Shown here piece after piece: positions 26,149 to 37,360 of a stretch of 64,000 nt of DNA (position 1 is its first letter; every line of letters starts with the position of its first letter). Position numbers and translations under genes: made by a program. The stretch spans positions 1 to 64,000 of the forward strand of contig JAMWZY010000007.1 in NCBI GenBank assembly GCA_024281825.1, given 5' to 3'. The notes beneath the pieces are model-generated. The model was not told the DNA's origin. It made no database searches and saw only the letters and a program-made list of their open reading frames with translations. This DNA is from Nitrosomonas sp. GTDB lineage: Bacteria > Pseudomonadota > Gammaproteobacteria > Burkholderiales > Nitrosomonadaceae.

Positions 26149-27621
26149 ATGAGCCGAGAAATTTTACTGCTGGTAGATGCACTAGCACACGAGAAAACTG
26201 TCGAAAAAGAAATAATCTTTATGGCACTTGAACTCGCATTAGCATCTGCTACCAAAAAACGCTTTCAAGAAGACATAGACATTCGCGTTTCCATTAATAG
26301 ACAGACCGGTGATTATGAATCTTTTCGTCGATGGTTAGTAGTGGATAATGGAGCAATCGAAAATTCGATACGGCAGGTTACACTTGATGATGCACAGAAA
26401 ATACATAACACTATTCAATTAAACGATTACCTTGAAGAGCCCCTTGAGGGAGTTGAATTTGGTCGCATTGGCGCACAAGCAGCGAAACAAGTCATTTTTC
26501 AAAAAATTCGCGAGGCAGAACGTGAACAAACGCTCAATCAATTTCTTGAAAGAGGCGATTACTTGATTTCCGGCACCATAAAGCGCATCGAGCGTGGCAA
26601 TGCAATTATTGAATCTGGAAAGATTGAAGCTGAGCTGTCACGTGATCAAATGATTCCGAAAGAGAATTTGCGTGTAGGTGATCGTGTTCGCGCCTATTTA
26701 CATAGAATCGATCGAGTTGCACGAGGCCCACAAATCAAACTTTCGCGCATTTCACCAGAATTTTTGACGAAACTATTCGAATTGGAAGTTCCTGAAATAG
26801 AAGAGAGGATGATTGAAATTAAGGTGGCAGCGCGTGATCCAGGTTCACGTGCAAAAATTGCAGTCAAATCAAACGATCCACGGATCGACCCGATTGGTAC
26901 TTGTGTTGGAATGCGAGGTTCACGTGTACAAGCCGTGATTAGCGAACTTGCTGGCGAACGCATCGATATTATTCTATGGTCAGAAGACCCTGCTACTTTT
27001 ATCATCAATGCCTTAGCACCTGCGGAAATTAGCAGCATCATGGTTGACGAAGAAAAACACAGCATGGATATTGTCGTCGATGATGACAACTTGGCGCAAG
27101 CGATTGGGCGAGGCGGGCAAAACGTTCGGCTTGCTTCCGAATTGACAGGCTGGGAATTGAATATTATGACTGTTGATGAATCTAAGGCCAAGCACGAAAA
27201 AGAAACATCGCAAATTTGTCAGCTTTTTATGGAGAAACTGGATGTCGACCAAGAAGTTGCGGAAATACTGGTGCAAGAAGGTTTTTCTACGTTAGAGGAA
27301 GTTGCCTACATTCCCATAAACGAGATGCTGGAAATCGAATCCTTAGATGAAGATACCATTCACGAAATACGTAATCGAGCACGTAACGTACTTTTGACTG
27401 ATGCCATTGCTAAAGAGGAAAAGGTTGAACATATTTCCGGGGATTTATTGGCACTCGAAGGCATTGATGATGATATCGCTCGTCAATTAACGTCAAAAGG
27501 TATTAGTACACAAGCTGATTTGGCTGATCTGGCTGCGGATGATTTGGTTGAAATGACAGGTATTGAGGTTGAACGTGCTAATCAGCTTATTATGAAAGCG
27601 CGCGAACCGTGGTTTACTTAA
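26149..27621 (+). CDS. nusA: Transcription termination/antitermination factor NusA
   Basis: A 490-residue NusA: N-terminal RNA-polymerase-binding domain (1-125), S1 domain (about 135-200, [16 protein letters not shown]), KH1 and KH2 (about 205-345, with [18 protein letters not shown] and [17 protein letters not shown]) and two acidic helix-hairpin-helix repeats at the C-terminus (about 360-490), as in E. coli. It affects pausing, termination and antitermination and contacts RNA. A GGAG ribosome site lies before the start. Second gene of the rimP operon. Confidence 0.97.
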   Translation: MSREILLLVDALAHEKTVEKEIIFMALELALASATKKRFQEDIDIRVSINRQTGDYESFRRWLVVDNGAIENSIRQVTLDDAQKIHNTIQLNDYLEEPLEGVEFGRIGAQAAKQVIFQKIREAEREQTLNQFLERGDYLISGTIKRIERGNAIIESGKIEAELSRDQMIPKENLRVGDRVRAYLHRIDRVARGPQIKLSRISPEFLTKLFELEVPEIEERMIEIKVAARDPGSRAKIAVKSNDPRIDPIGTCVGMRGSRVQAVISELAGERIDIILWSEDPATFIINALAPAEISSIMVDEEKHSMDIVVDDDNLAQAIGRGGQNVRLASELTGWELNIMTVDESKAKHEKETSQICQLFMEKLDVDQEVAEILVQEGFSTLEEVAYIPINEMLEIESLDEDTIHEIRNRARNVLLTDAIAKEEKVEHISGDLLALEGIDDDIARQLTSKGISTQADLADLAADDLVEMTGIEVERANQLIMKAREPWFT

Positions 27622-27708
27622 TATTGAAATATCATCAATGAATAATAAAGTATTGAATATTACAGGATTTGCTGATAATTTTGATTACAGAGAGGTTATA
27701 GATTACAA

Positions 27709-30381
27709 ATGGCTCAAATCAGTGTAGAACAGTTTGCTAATGAACTAGGCCTGCAACCAACCGTTTTATTGGAACAACTTAAAGCGGCTGGCGTAAAAAA
27801 AATCATGGCTGAGGATGCTTTGACAGAGCAGGACAAAACACAACTTCTTGAATATCTGAGAAAAACACACGGCGCCTCAGAATCAAAAAGCAAAATCACT
27901 TTAACGCATCGTCAAACCTCGGAAATCCGGAAATCGGATAGTACCGGGCGTCCCAGAACGATTCAAATCGAAGTCAGAAAAAAACGTGTGTTACAAAAAG
28001 CAACCGTACAGACTTTGGAAGAGGCGCCTAAACCAATACCTGAAGTACCTGTCAGTGTTTCAACATCGCCTACTCAAGAAAAAAATAAAGAATTCGTGAT
28101 CGATGCGGAAGAACTTGCTCTGCGCAAAGAAGAAGCTAGAAAACAAGCAGAATTAATCGCTCGCCAAACAGAGGAAATCCAGTTAAAGAAAACTCGCAAA
28201 AAAGCTGAGAAACCGGGTGACATCAAGAAAGAACCACAACCTGTGACTTCTGTTGCGGAAAACTCTCCCACTACAAATGAATCCACTGCTCAATCACATA
28301 AGTCTGTAGAACCTGGAGCAACCGCGTCATCAGAAAAAACACCTGAATCGAAGGTTGCATCAACTTCACCCGGTAATCTTTCTTCCGAAGGCACATTGCA
28401 CAAACCAGTAGTTGCAGCAGCTGATAAAAAGAAAAAGCAAATCAAAGAACAAGCCAAAGAACAAACTGTTTGGAAAGATGACAGCATCAAGAAACGCGGT
28501 TTCAAGACACGCGGAGACGTTTCAAATAATCAGGGTTGGCGTACATCACCACGTAAAGACAAGCACAGTAAGCAAGTTACGGTAGATGAATCCAATCTGC
28601 ATGCATTTTCAGCGCCAACCGAACCCATCATTCGGGATATCATGGTGCCTGAAACCATCTCTGTCGGCGCCCTCGCTCAAAAAATGTCCATCAAAGCTGC
28701 CGATGTCATCAAAGTACTGATGAAAATGGGCAGTATGGTTACCATTAATCAAATGCTTGATCAAGAAACTGCAATGATTGTTGTATCAGAAATGGGACAT
28801 ATCGCAAAGTATGCGGAGATTGATAATCCAGAAGCTTTTCTGACGGATAATGAAGCCTCAAATACAGAAGTGATATTAGAACCTCGTGCACCAGTTGTTA
28901 CCGTTATGGGACATGTAGATCACGGTAAAACCTCACTACTGGACTACATTCGACGTACTCGAGTAGCAAGTGGAGAAGCGGGCGGAATCACTCAGCATAT
29001 TGGCGCTTATCATGTAGAAACCGATCATGGCATGATTACGTTTCTGGATACACCCGGGCATGAGGCATTTACGGCCATGCGCGCGCGCGGCACAAAAATA
29101 ACCGATATCGTCATTCTGGTTGTTGCTGCGGATGATGGCGTTATGCCGCAGACCATCGAGGCGGTGCATCACGCAAAAGCAGCGAAAATTCCAATCATTG
29201 TTGCAGTCAATAAGATTGATAAACCAGAAGCAAATCCTGAGCGCATTCGCCATGAATTGGTGAATCATGAGGTTGTTCCAGAAGAATGGGGTGGCGACAC
29301 GATGTTTGTCGAAGTATCTGCAAAAGCGGGTACCGGAATCGATTCGTTATTGGAATCCATATTACTGCAAGCTGAAGTACTAGAATTGAAAGCCCCTGCC
29401 ACTACGCCTGCAAAAGGTGTCGTAATCGAGTCACGATTGGATAAAGGGCGTGGACCTGTAGCGACTATTTTGGTGCAATCCGGAATTCTTAATCGAGGAG
29501 ATGTACTATTAGCGGGCGCGGTATATGGAAAGGTACGCGCCATGAGTGATGAAAACGGCAAGGCCATCAAATCGGCGGGCACATCTATTCCCGTTGAGAT
29601 TCAGGGTCTTGCTGAGGTACCTGAAGCAGGAGAAACTGTCATCGTACTCAATGATGAACGTAAAGCACGCGAAATTGCGCTATTCCGTCAAGGTAAATAT
29701 CGCGATGTAAAACTTGCCAAGCAACAAGCCGCAAAACTGGAAAATATTTTTGATCAACAAGATGATGTAAAAGTTCTCGCGCTGATTATCAAATCGGATG
29801 TTCAGGGCTCATGTGAAGCGTTAGCTTATGCGCTACAAAAACTTTCCACGGATGAAGTCAAAGTCAATATTGTTCACAGCGGTGTAGGTGCCATCATTGA
29901 ATCAGACATCAATCTTTCTCTTGCTTCAAAAGCTGTCGTCATTGGCTTTAATGTTCGAGCTGATGCCAGCGCCCGTAAATTGATTGCTGCGAGCGGCGTC
30001 GACGTACGCTACTATAATATTATCTACGAAGCAGTTGATGAGATAAAAGCAGCACTTTCCGGCATGATGTCGCCCGATCGCAAAGAAAACATACTGGGTA
30101 TGGTCGACATTCGTGAAATTTACCGTATCCCTAAAGTTGGTACTGTGGCGGGGTGCTATGTACTGGATGGCATTGTGAAAAGGAACTCTCAAGTCAGAGT
30201 TATACGCGATGGCTTAATTCTGCATAGTGGCGAGCTGGATTCATTGAAGCGCTTTAAGGACGACACTAAAGAAGTACGCGAAGGATTTGAGTGTGGTATC
30301 TCCTTGAAGAATTTCAATGAAATACAAGTAGGCGATCAACTGGAAGTATACGAAATCGTCGAAACAGCACGTACTTTATAA
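27709..30381 (+). CDS. infB: Translation initiation factor IF-2
   Basis: An 890-residue IF-2 that places initiator tRNA on the 30S subunit. Domains: IF2_N (1-52), a long charged low-complexity linker rich in Lys, Glu, Pro and Ser (about 55-300), a second N-terminal domain, the GTPase domain with G1 GHVDHGKTS (401-409), G3 DTPGHEAF and G4 NKID, then domains II-IV. No insertion or truncation. It is preceded by AGAGAGGTTAT and follows nusA by 87 bases. In-frame starts giving shorter forms of IF-2 may exist but are not evident. Confidence 0.97.
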   Translation: MAQISVEQFANELGLQPTVLLEQLKAAGVKKIMAEDALTEQDKTQLLEYLRKTHGASESKSKITLTHRQTSEIRKSDSTGRPRTIQIEVRKKRVLQKATVQTLEEAPKPIPEVPVSVSTSPTQEKNKEFVIDAEELALRKEEARKQAELIARQTEEIQLKKTRKKAEKPGDIKKEPQPVTSVAENSPTTNESTAQSHKSVEPGATASSEKTPESKVASTSPGNLSSEGTLHKPVVAAADKKKKQIKEQAKEQTVWKDDSIKKRGFKTRGDVSNNQGWRTSPRKDKHSKQVTVDESNLHAFSAPTEPIIRDIMVPETISVGALAQKMSIKAADVIKVLMKMGSMVTINQMLDQETAMIVVSEMGHIAKYAEIDNPEAFLTDNEASNTEVILEPRAPVVTVMGHVDHGKTSLLDYIRRTRVASGEAGGITQHIGAYHVETDHGMITFLDTPGHEAFTAMRARGTKITDIVILVVAADDGVMPQTIEAVHHAKAAKIPIIVAVNKIDKPEANPERIRHELVNHEVVPEEWGGDTMFVEVSAKAGTGIDSLLESILLQAEVLELKAPATTPAKGVVIESRLDKGRGPVATILVQSGILNRGDVLLAGAVYGKVRAMSDENGKAIKSAGTSIPVEIQGLAEVPEAGETVIVLNDERKAREIALFRQGKYRDVKLAKQQAAKLENIFDQQDDVKVLALIIKSDVQGSCEALAYALQKLSTDEVKVNIVHSGVGAIIESDINLSLASKAVVIGFNVRADASARKLIAASGVDVRYYNIIYEAVDEIKAALSGMMSPDRKENILGMVDIREIYRIPKVGTVAGCYVLDGIVKRNSQVRVIRDGLILHSGELDSLKRFKDDTKEVREGFECGISLKNFNEIQVGDQLEVYEIVETARTL

Positions 30382-30403
30382 TACTTTTGACCTGAAAATA
30401 AAG

Positions 30404-30790
30404 ATGCTTACAAGGCCAGAAAATTCTCGTACGTTACGCGTTGCCGATCAAATACAACGCGAATTGGCAGATTTACTACAGCATGAAACCAAGGATCCAC
30501 GGGTTAAGAACATCACAATTACTGCGGTTGAGGTCACTCGAGATTATAGTCAAGCAAAAATTTTCTATTCCACACTGGGCAATCCCGAAGAAATTTTTCT
30601 TACACAAAACGGCCTGGAAAATGCCAAAGGCTTTCTACGTTCACAGCTATCGCATCGCATGCAGCTACGAATCACGCCACAGTTAAATTTTGTTTATGAT
30701 GAATCGGTGGAACGAGGTACACGTTTATCCAAATTGATTGATGATGCCGTTGCACAAGACAAAGTTTTACAACAAAAAAATCCTGAATAA
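30404..30790 (+). CDS. rbfA: Ribosome-binding factor A
   Basis: A 128-residue KH-type protein for late 30S maturation. RVADQIQRELADLLQHETKDPR and the VTRDYSQAKIFYSTLG and RGTRLSKLIDDAV segments are typical. It lies 22 bases after infB in the usual order and has standard length. Confidence 0.95.
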   Translation: MLTRPENSRTLRVADQIQRELADLLQHETKDPRVKNITITAVEVTRDYSQAKIFYSTLGNPEEIFLTQNGLENAKGFLRSQLSHRMQLRITPQLNFVYDESVERGTRLSKLIDDAVAQDKVLQQKNPE

Positions 30791-30874
30791 TAATAGTAAC
30801 TTTTCACTTAAACTTACTTTCCTCCTCTGAATAAAAACGTTAAAGCAATCAATCCACAAAATATCAGTGGTGTT

Positions 30875-31810
30875 TTGTTATTGGATAAGGCATTAGGTGC
30901 TTCTTCCAACAAAGCCGTTCAATCGATCAAACGGCTCTTCTCCGCCGCCAAATGTGGGCATACTGGAACTTTGGATCCTATGGCCACGGGTCTACTGCCT
31001 CTCTGCCTTGGAGAAGCAACAAAATTTTCTGCTCTGTTGTTGGGTGCCGATAAAACTTATCAAGCTACCTTAATACTAGGTTACCTCAGTACAACCGGTG
31101 ATACCGAAGGCGAAATCAGTAAAGTGATCGATGGGGATTATTGTCCTCCAACACAACAATACTGCGATCAGATACTGTCACAATTTATCGGTACGATTAC
31201 CCAGATTCCTCCCATGTATAGCGCACTCAAATACCAAGGGAGGCCTCTATATGCTTATGCTCGAGACGGAAAAACAATAGAGCGAAAAGCACGTCAAGTA
31301 CAAATTTATCAATTGCATATGGAATCATTGCAGGAAAATGAATTGCGCCTAACGATCCACTGCAGCACAGGAACTTATATCAGAACGCTGGCCGAGGACA
31401 TCGGTAAAGCCTTAGGATATGGCGGTGCTTATTTGACACAACTTCGTCGCACCCGGATCGATTGCTTTGATATCGCTCAAGCACAGACGTTTACAGCGTT
31501 AGAAAATTTGAATGCCGTATCACGTGACCGATATTTATTGCCCATGGATTGTTTATTGCAGAAATTCCAAGCTATCGTATTGGATGATGCCGCGGTACTC
31601 CATATTACGCAAGGGCGCGTTGTTTCAGGACAACTGAAAAACACGCTACTGAAAGACACTTCCGTCAGGCTTTATAATTCGCAGCAGCAATTCTTGGGAT
31701 TAGGAATGGTTACTCATGATCAGAAAATCATAGCAAAACGTCTGCTTGCAACTCATAACGTTAAACTATCTAGCTCGGAACATAAAGTACACTGCGCCAA
31801 CCATACATAA
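30875..31810 (+). CDS. truB: tRNA pseudouridine-55 synthase TruB, start unclear
   Basis: A 311-residue TruB from a TTG at 30875. The catalytic aspartate is in GHTGTLDPMATG (Asp34 in this numbering), with the PUA-domain tail at the end. TruB makes the T-loop pseudouridine of tRNAs. The conserved N-terminal block GVLLLDK begins upstream of the TTG: the frame 30863-30874 reads Ile-Ser-Gly-Val and continues open to 30812, but no ATG or GTG occurs in it. Candidates are a CTG at 30827 or a rare ATC at 30848. No ribosome site is evident for any. The 3' end overlaps DUF486 by 45 bases. Confidence 0.85.
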   Translation: MLLDKALGASSNKAVQSIKRLFSAAKCGHTGTLDPMATGLLPLCLGEATKFSALLLGADKTYQATLILGYLSTTGDTEGEISKVIDGDYCPPTQQYCDQILSQFIGTITQIPPMYSALKYQGRPLYAYARDGKTIERKARQVQIYQLHMESLQENELRLTIHCSTGTYIRTLAEDIGKALGYGGAYLTQLRRTRIDCFDIAQAQTFTALENLNAVSRDRYLLPMDCLLQKFQAIVLDDAAVLHITQGRVVSGQLKNTLLKDTSVRLYNSQQQFLGLGMVTHDQKIIAKRLLATHNVKLSSSEHKVHCANHT

Positions 31811-32110
31811 GCCCGCCCATAAGTAATCGAGTTTCAGCGGCTCCTTCAAATAAAATAGCGCAAACGGTACAAATACCGTCAAAGTGATCACTTCTTGTAG
31901 AATTTTGAGTTGCGCAATAGATAACACCGTAAATCCAATCCGATTGGCTGGCACTTGTATCATGTATTCAAAAAACGCAATGCCCCAACTCACTAGCGCA
32001 GCAATGATCCAAGGTTTGTGATTGAGCTCTTTCAAATGCGCATACCAAGCAAATGTCATAAACACATTGCTCATGGTCAGCAACACAACGGTTTGCCAAA
32101 TCTCTTTCAT
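31766..32110 (-). CDS. DUF486 (DMT-superfamily) small membrane protein
   Basis: A 114-residue protein with four predicted membrane helices. LTMSNVFMTFAWYAHLK near the start and LKILQEVITLTVFVPF in the third helix are DUF486 features; the fold is related to small multidrug-resistance type transporters. Function is unknown. The last 45 bases overlap the convergent truB 3' end. It lies 18 bases downstream of ubiD and may be cotranscribed with it. Confidence 0.85.
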   Translation of the reverse strand: MKEIWQTVVLLTMSNVFMTFAWYAHLKELNHKPWIIAALVSWGIAFFEYMIQVPANRIGFTVLSIAQLKILQEVITLTVFVPFALFYLKEPLKLDYLWAGLCMVGAVYFMFRAR

Positions 32111-32128
32111 TCAAATGATAGGCATTTT

Positions 32129-33592
32129 TTAAAAACCGAGCTCCTGCCACATACCATCCACTCTTCTTTTGACTGCTTCATCCATAAGGATGGGCTTTCC
32201 CCATTCTCGATTCGTTTCACCGGGGAATTTATGCGTTGCATCCAACCCCATTTTACCGCCCAACCCAGAAACTGGGCTTGCGAAATCAAGATAATCAATC
32301 GGTGTATTTTCCACCAATAATGTATCGCGCACAGGATCAACGCGTGTGGTAATCGCCCAAATCACCTCTTTCCAGTCACGTACATTGATATCATCATCTG
32401 TCACAATAATAAATTTGGTATACATGAATTGACGCAGGAAACTCCAGATACCAAACATCACACGCTTGCTATGCCCAGCATATTGTTTTTTCATACTCAC
32501 CACGGCCATGCGGTAAGAACACCCTTCCGGCGGTAGATAAAAATCGACGATCTCGGGAAATTGTTTTTGCAATAACGGTACAAACACTTCATTCAGCGCC
32601 AAACCGAGGATTGCAGGTTCATCGGGAGGCTTACCCGTATAGGTTGAATGATAAATCGGATTGCGCCGCATGGTTATACGATCGATCGTCAATACCGGAA
32701 AAGTTTCTCGTTCATTATAGTAACCGGTATGGTCACCATAAGGCCCCTCCAACGCCGTTTCTCCGGGATGAATCATGCCTTCAAGCACAATTTCAGCGCT
32801 AGAAGGCACTTGCAAATCATTACCAATACATTTAACCACTTCGGTTTTAGCGCCGCGCAACAACCCAGCAAACTGATACTCGCTCAACGTATCCGGCACC
32901 GGTGTTACAGCACCCAATATCGTTGCTGGGTCCGCTCCCAGTGCAACCGCAACAGGATACGGCTTACCTGGATTCATCAAGCAAAACTCACGAAAATCCA
33001 ATGCCCCGCCACGATGCGCTAACCAACGCATGATGACCTTATTAGGTGCAATCACTTGTTGACGATAAATACCCAAATTTTGCCGAGTTTTGTTCGGTCC
33101 TCGCGTTATGGTCAACCCCCAAGTAATCAATGGCGCAACGTCACCCGGCCAACAAGTCTGGATCGGAAGCTTACCTAAATCCACTTCACTACCTTGCAAA
33201 ATTACTTCCTGACAGGGCGCATTGCTCAATTCTTTGGGCGCCATGTTCAACACCTGCCTTAACATTGGTAGCTTATCCCAGGCGTCTTTCAATCCTTTGG
33301 GCGGATCCGGTTCTTTTAGATAAGCCAATAATTGCCCAACTTCACGCAGTGCTTCTACCGATCCTTGCCCCATTCCCAAAGCCACCCGCTTAGGTGTACC
33401 GAATAAATTACCGAGTACCGGTATGTCGTAACCTTTCGGATGTTCAAATAATACGGCAGGCCCCTGCGCTTTGAGCAAACGATCACAGATTTCGGTCATT
33501 TCTAATACAGGATCCACTTCGGTTTGGATACGTTTAAGTTCTCCAGTAGATTCCAATTGCGCAATAAAATCACGCAAATCTTTATATTGCAT
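32129..33592 (-). CDS. ubiD: 4-hydroxy-3-polyprenylbenzoate decarboxylase UbiD
   Basis: A 487-residue prenylated-FMN-dependent decarboxylase of ubiquinone synthesis that acts after UbiA. The N-terminal [20 protein letters not shown], the [24 protein letters not shown] core (active arginine region) and [13 protein letters not shown] with its conserved acidic residues are present. Its cofactor requires UbiX, which is not in the window. It follows ubiA by 18 bases in a ubiC-ubiA-ubiD unit, so the early ring-modification steps are encoded together. Confidence 0.96.
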   Translation of the reverse strand: MQYKDLRDFIAQLESTGELKRIQTEVDPVLEMTEICDRLLKAQGPAVLFEHPKGYDIPVLGNLFGTPKRVALGMGQGSVEALREVGQLLAYLKEPDPPKGLKDAWDKLPMLRQVLNMAPKELSNAPCQEVILQGSEVDLGKLPIQTCWPGDVAPLITWGLTITRGPNKTRQNLGIYRQQVIAPNKVIMRWLAHRGGALDFREFCLMNPGKPYPVAVALGADPATILGAVTPVPDTLSEYQFAGLLRGAKTEVVKCIGNDLQVPSSAEIVLEGMIHPGETALEGPYGDHTGYYNERETFPVLTIDRITMRRNPIYHSTYTGKPPDEPAILGLALNEVFVPLLQKQFPEIVDFYLPPEGCSYRMAVVSMKKQYAGHSKRVMFGIWSFLRQFMYTKFIIVTDDDINVRDWKEVIWAITTRVDPVRDTLLVENTPIDYLDFASPVSGLGGKMGLDATHKFPGETNREWGKPILMDEAVKRRVDGMWQELGF

Positions 33593-33610
33593 AGTGGATG
33601 CCTTGTTTGA

Positions 33611-34483
33611 TTAAGTGCGCGGGAAAATCAGGAAATCGATCACAATACCTAAGAACACAATCATTCCCACCCAATTGTTATGTAAAAATGCTTTGAAACA
33701 TGACATACGATCACGGTGACGAATGAGCGTATATTGATAAGCAATCAAACCGATTACTGTCATGAGTCCCGCGTAATAAGCCAGATTCATTTGCTGCAGC
33801 TGTCCAACCACCATCATTAAAGCAATGAAACACGCATGGCATAACATGACGCCCAGCACATCATAGCGCCCGAAAGTAATAGCTGATGTATGAATACCAA
33901 TTTTCAAATCATCCGGTTTATCGACCATTGCATACGCGGTATCGTAGGCAATCACCCAAAACAAGTTGGCGAGCAATAAAACCCACACGATCATTGGCAA
34001 ACTATTCGTCTGAGCCGCAAACGCCATAGGAATACCGAAACTAAATGCAATGCCCAGATATGCCTGCGGTATTGCAAGAAAACGCTTGGTAAACGGATAG
34101 GTCCCCGCCAAAAACAATGCTGGAACGGATAATAGAATAGTCAATTGATTCAAAGGCAGAATTAATATAAAGGCACATAAACTCAAGCCAGCAGCCAGTA
34201 CAATGGCTTCGCGAGAACTCACCTTCCCCACCGCCATCGGACGATGCTTGGTGCGGTCAACATGCGGATCAATATGGCGATCCGCAAAATCGTTGATGAC
34301 ACAACCGGCCGAACGCATCAAAACCGTCCCTAAGATAAAAATAAATAAAATATGCCAATCGGGCATACCTTGTGCGGCGAACCACAATCCCCATAGCATG
34401 GGCCATAATAACAATAAAATACCAATCGGCTTATCAAGCCGCATTAATTGCAGGTAGGTTTTAATTCGATCGGAAAAATTCAT
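33611..34483 (-). CDS. ubiA: 4-hydroxybenzoate polyprenyltransferase UbiA
   Basis: A 290-residue integral membrane prenyltransferase with about nine helices that attaches the polyprenyl tail to 4-hydroxybenzoate. The first aspartate-rich motif is in NDFADRHIDPHVDRTKHRP, the second near DKPDDLKIG. The frame is open upstream to 34603, but the ATG at 34483 overlaps the ubiC stop by four bases (ATGA), matches family length and is preferred; the upstream part is ubiC in another frame. Confidence 0.96.
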   Translation of the reverse strand: MNFSDRIKTYLQLMRLDKPIGILLLLWPMLWGLWFAAQGMPDWHILFIFILGTVLMRSAGCVINDFADRHIDPHVDRTKHRPMAVGKVSSREAIVLAAGLSLCAFILILPLNQLTILLSVPALFLAGTYPFTKRFLAIPQAYLGIAFSFGIPMAFAAQTNSLPMIVWVLLLANLFWVIAYDTAYAMVDKPDDLKIGIHTSAITFGRYDVLGVMLCHACFIALMMVVGQLQQMNLAYYAGLMTVIGLIAYQYTLIRHRDRMSCFKAFLHNNWVGMIVFLGIVIDFLIFPRT

Positions 34484-35022
34484 GTTGGTAAATTTAGAAT
34501 ACTCGGCAAGAACACTTCCGTCACTAAGATTGACTGCCCATTTAGAGTAAATAGCGAACGCCGCGCCCACAAACTTGCAGGCTTGACTGGCAGCGGGACA
34601 CAAGCTCGGTCATATAAAAAATGTCCTTGCTTAACTTTCTTGAATTCCAGAGGAGTACGTTTAACTCGGGGATTGCTGAATAGCATGGTACCCAGCGATT
34701 TATTACCTAGCCCATTCAAACCACGCCATACGCCCCGTAAGTTTTGACGTGTTACAGTCGAATGCGCAAAAACCACGGGGGTCGCACCACAATACAAAAA
34801 TACCTCACGCACCATCACCAGCTCATCAGAACGAACACCCATGACTCGCAATTCATCATCGTAAATTCTGCTAAATGACTGGAATACTGGTTTAACAAAA
34901 AAATGCGTGCAACAATCTTGAATACGCCGCGTCAACGAGCCACGATCTTGTAACCAATACCTCTGGCGGTAACAAACCGATACCAAGGCCGTATGCCATG
35001 TCTGTGAATGTGTGCTATTCAT
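34480..35022 (-). CDS. ubiC: Chorismate lyase UbiC
   Basis: A 180-residue cytoplasmic enzyme that turns chorismate into 4-hydroxybenzoate and pyruvate, the entry step of ubiquinone synthesis. REVFLYCGATPVVFAHS with the product-binding arginine and the C-terminal LVTEVFLPS with the conserved glutamate identify it. It is first in ubiC-ubiA-ubiD and is coupled to ubiA by a four-base overlap. Confidence 0.93.
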   Translation of the reverse strand: MNSTHSQTWHTALVSVCYRQRYWLQDRGSLTRRIQDCCTHFFVKPVFQSFSRIYDDELRVMGVRSDELVMVREVFLYCGATPVVFAHSTVTRQNLRGVWRGLNGLGNKSLGTMLFSNPRVKRTPLEFKKVKQGHFLYDRACVPLPVKPASLWARRSLFTLNGQSILVTEVFLPSILNLPT

Positions 35023-35262
35023 AGCTATGAAAATGGTTCAACGAAATCGCACCCATAACACGTACAGAAATTCCTACCAAGTAGTTATTAAATAATGCAC
35101 AGGATTATACAATAGTTAACAACATGGCAAGTCAGGCGGTACATATATCTTATTTATGAAAATCTAGACTTCTGCTGATGACTATATTGTATCGCCGACG
35201 AACACTAGAGATTCTTCTCACTGGTATCTACCGTCCGAACTGCTTGAGCCATAATGCTTATG

Positions 35263-37236
35263 TCACTTAAAATGCATAGTCACTTTACCAAACACACCGC
35301 GTTGAATATGCACGGGCATTGTATGGACCAACTCAGGCGCAAATTCCTGATGATGTGATTGCAACAAATTCTGCCCAACCACCGATAGTTCGATGTTTCG
35401 CATTGGCTTCCATGCCAGTCGCAAATCCAGTGTTTTATAACTGGCCACCCCTAACCCAGGCAATTTACTGATGTAGCGAAAGAAAGCATCTAATTCGACA
35501 TTTCTAACGAGATCGATTTGTGTGCGGAATGTAAATTGATGCTTAGGATCTTCACCGGATTCAGCCTCCTGATCCTGTGGCACTTTATTTCTTACCTGTA
35601 AATGACTGTAGCTTGGCATGAAGCGCAATCTTTCCAAAACATTCCATTGTCCATAAACCTCAAAGCCAAAAATCTGGGTATGGCGCTGATCGGTTATTTG
35701 GATCATTGCTGGAGCTATTTCCCGTTCGCTCGTTGAATTGCTGTAATCATTGAAGAAACCGGCAATATCAATGGACAAATCTGAAGTTACCTGGCGTCGA
35801 TATCCGGTTTCAAATCCCCACAATGTTTCGGAGGTTAGGTGCGGATTGCTGATGAGTCTGATAAATTCTGCGCCATCTCTAATCAACTGATTGCCATCGC
35901 GTTCAAAACGTGACGGTAATCGAATGGAGCGAGTTGCCGAGATCCAAATAGATTGTTTAGTATCAGGAGTCCATAACAGTCTTGCATTGGGTAAGAAATT
36001 TGCATGCGCGTAAGTATTATCGAGAAATTTAATCCCAGCAGCCAGTTTTAACCGATCTTCTATCAATGGTATTTCTGTCTGCGCGAAAACGTTGCCAGTT
36101 TGTAAGTTACGCCTTGTAGGGTCAAAAAAGATCGGCAAGCCCCCACCCAGATGATCCATGGTCCAACGGTACCCACCTCCCCACACGATATCTTGTGAGA
36201 AAGGTACAAAAGGAATTTGCAGTGGAAAACGCTGTTGGAAATCTATATCGACTGTATGTCGAAATTCCCGGAAAGACAACTCATCGCGCCGGGTATGATC
36301 ATAATATGCTTGCAGAACAGTATTCGAACGGTCACCAGTAGTACGTTGCCAGCGTGCCAATGCATGCCCGCCGCTGAGATTGGCATCCTCAACGCGCGTG
36401 ATCGCAAGCTCCGGTTCTGCAGGATTGACAAAGGTCGTATTCTGGCCTGCCTTACCACCGTAATATTGGCCTTGAAAAGTTAACGCGTTATGGGTATTGA
36501 TATCCCAATCAACACGAAAACCAACGGTTCCCATACGTGAATTATCGTTTGTTCCCATTGGACTGAAACTATTATCCCGCGCGAATCCTTTGGCATACAA
36601 GCGATAATACAGATTTTCTCCCATTTGACCGCCATAACGCAATGTCGCAAACCCCCTTTCTTCACTTCCTCCTCCGGAAGTCATTAAAGTTCCCTGGGTA
36701 GCACGTGCATGCTTGGTAAGGATATGGATGGCACCATTTGCCGCATTGGCTCCCCAAATAGTGCCACTGGGTCCGCGAATCACTTCAATACGCTCGATAT
36801 CTTCCAAAGGAAGATCCAGTGTTTCCCAGAATGTACCGGCAAACAAAGGGGAATAAACCGTTCGCCCATCGATCATGACTAATAGGTCGTCAGCAAATCG
36901 ACCACTGTACCCACGCGACGTAACTGACCATTTATTGCCATCGATACGAGCAACGGATAGACCGGGGGCCATACGCAATAACTCGGGAATACTATTGGCG
37001 CTAGAACGACGGATATCTTCCTGAGAAATTACAAATACTGCAGCAGCCGTCTCACTTAGCGTTTGCGGCTTACGCGCAACGCTCGATATTTTGACTTTCA
37101 ACAACTCTTCTAGAGGAACATCAAAAATATCCTGTTTGAGTGGTGTGCTCTGAGAAGCAAATACTGCACTTATCGTAAATATACACAACAGAAGAAACCG
37201 CAAACATACTTGAAAAAAGCACACGCATTGCATCAT
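35263..37236 (-). CDS. TonB-dependent outer-membrane receptor (BtuB/iron-complex type)
   Basis: A 657-residue receptor with signal peptide (to about VFAS), TonB-box region, plug domain (about 55-160; VMIDGRTVYSPLFAGTFWE and IERIEVIRGPSGTIWGANA) and a 22-strand barrel. It fits the BtuB-like iron or cobalamin-complex group; the ligand is not evident. No convincing Fur box or riboswitch was seen in the 120 bases upstream. A TTG-ATG-ATG cluster marks the start; the first ATG is used here. It stands between ubiC and the ABC exporter on the same strand. Confidence 0.88.
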   Translation of the reverse strand: MMQCVCFFQVCLRFLLLCIFTISAVFASQSTPLKQDIFDVPLEELLKVKISSVARKPQTLSETAAAVFVISQEDIRRSSANSIPELLRMAPGLSVARIDGNKWSVTSRGYSGRFADDLLVMIDGRTVYSPLFAGTFWETLDLPLEDIERIEVIRGPSGTIWGANAANGAIHILTKHARATQGTLMTSGGGSEERGFATLRYGGQMGENLYYRLYAKGFARDNSFSPMGTNDNSRMGTVGFRVDWDINTHNALTFQGQYYGGKAGQNTTFVNPAEPELAITRVEDANLSGGHALARWQRTTGDRSNTVLQAYYDHTRRDELSFREFRHTVDIDFQQRFPLQIPFVPFSQDIVWGGGYRWTMDHLGGGLPIFFDPTRRNLQTGNVFAQTEIPLIEDRLKLAAGIKFLDNTYAHANFLPNARLLWTPDTKQSIWISATRSIRLPSRFERDGNQLIRDGAEFIRLISNPHLTSETLWGFETGYRRQVTSDLSIDIAGFFNDYSNSTSEREIAPAMIQITDQRHTQIFGFEVYGQWNVLERLRFMPSYSHLQVRNKVPQDQEAESGEDPKHQFTFRTQIDLVRNVELDAFFRYISKLPGLGVASYKTLDLRLAWKPMRNIELSVVGQNLLQSHHQEFAPELVHTMPVHIQRGVFGKVTMHFK

Positions 37237-37339
37237 CAATTCATCCGTAGAAATTCACTTCAACAAATATAAATAAGATGTTAATTAGCGTTGGATTGTA
37301 GGATACAGTTCCCTCTTAATAGATTCGAATAAGTATTAT

Positions 37340-37360
37340 AAAACGCCATCTTTTTTGATG
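37340..37360 (-). terminator. Weak terminator after the ABC exporter gene
   Basis: On the minus strand CATC-AAAAAA-GATG is followed by GCGTTTTATAAT, directly after the ABC gene stop at 37361. The stem is only four pairs, so the call is tentative. Confidence 0.3.
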
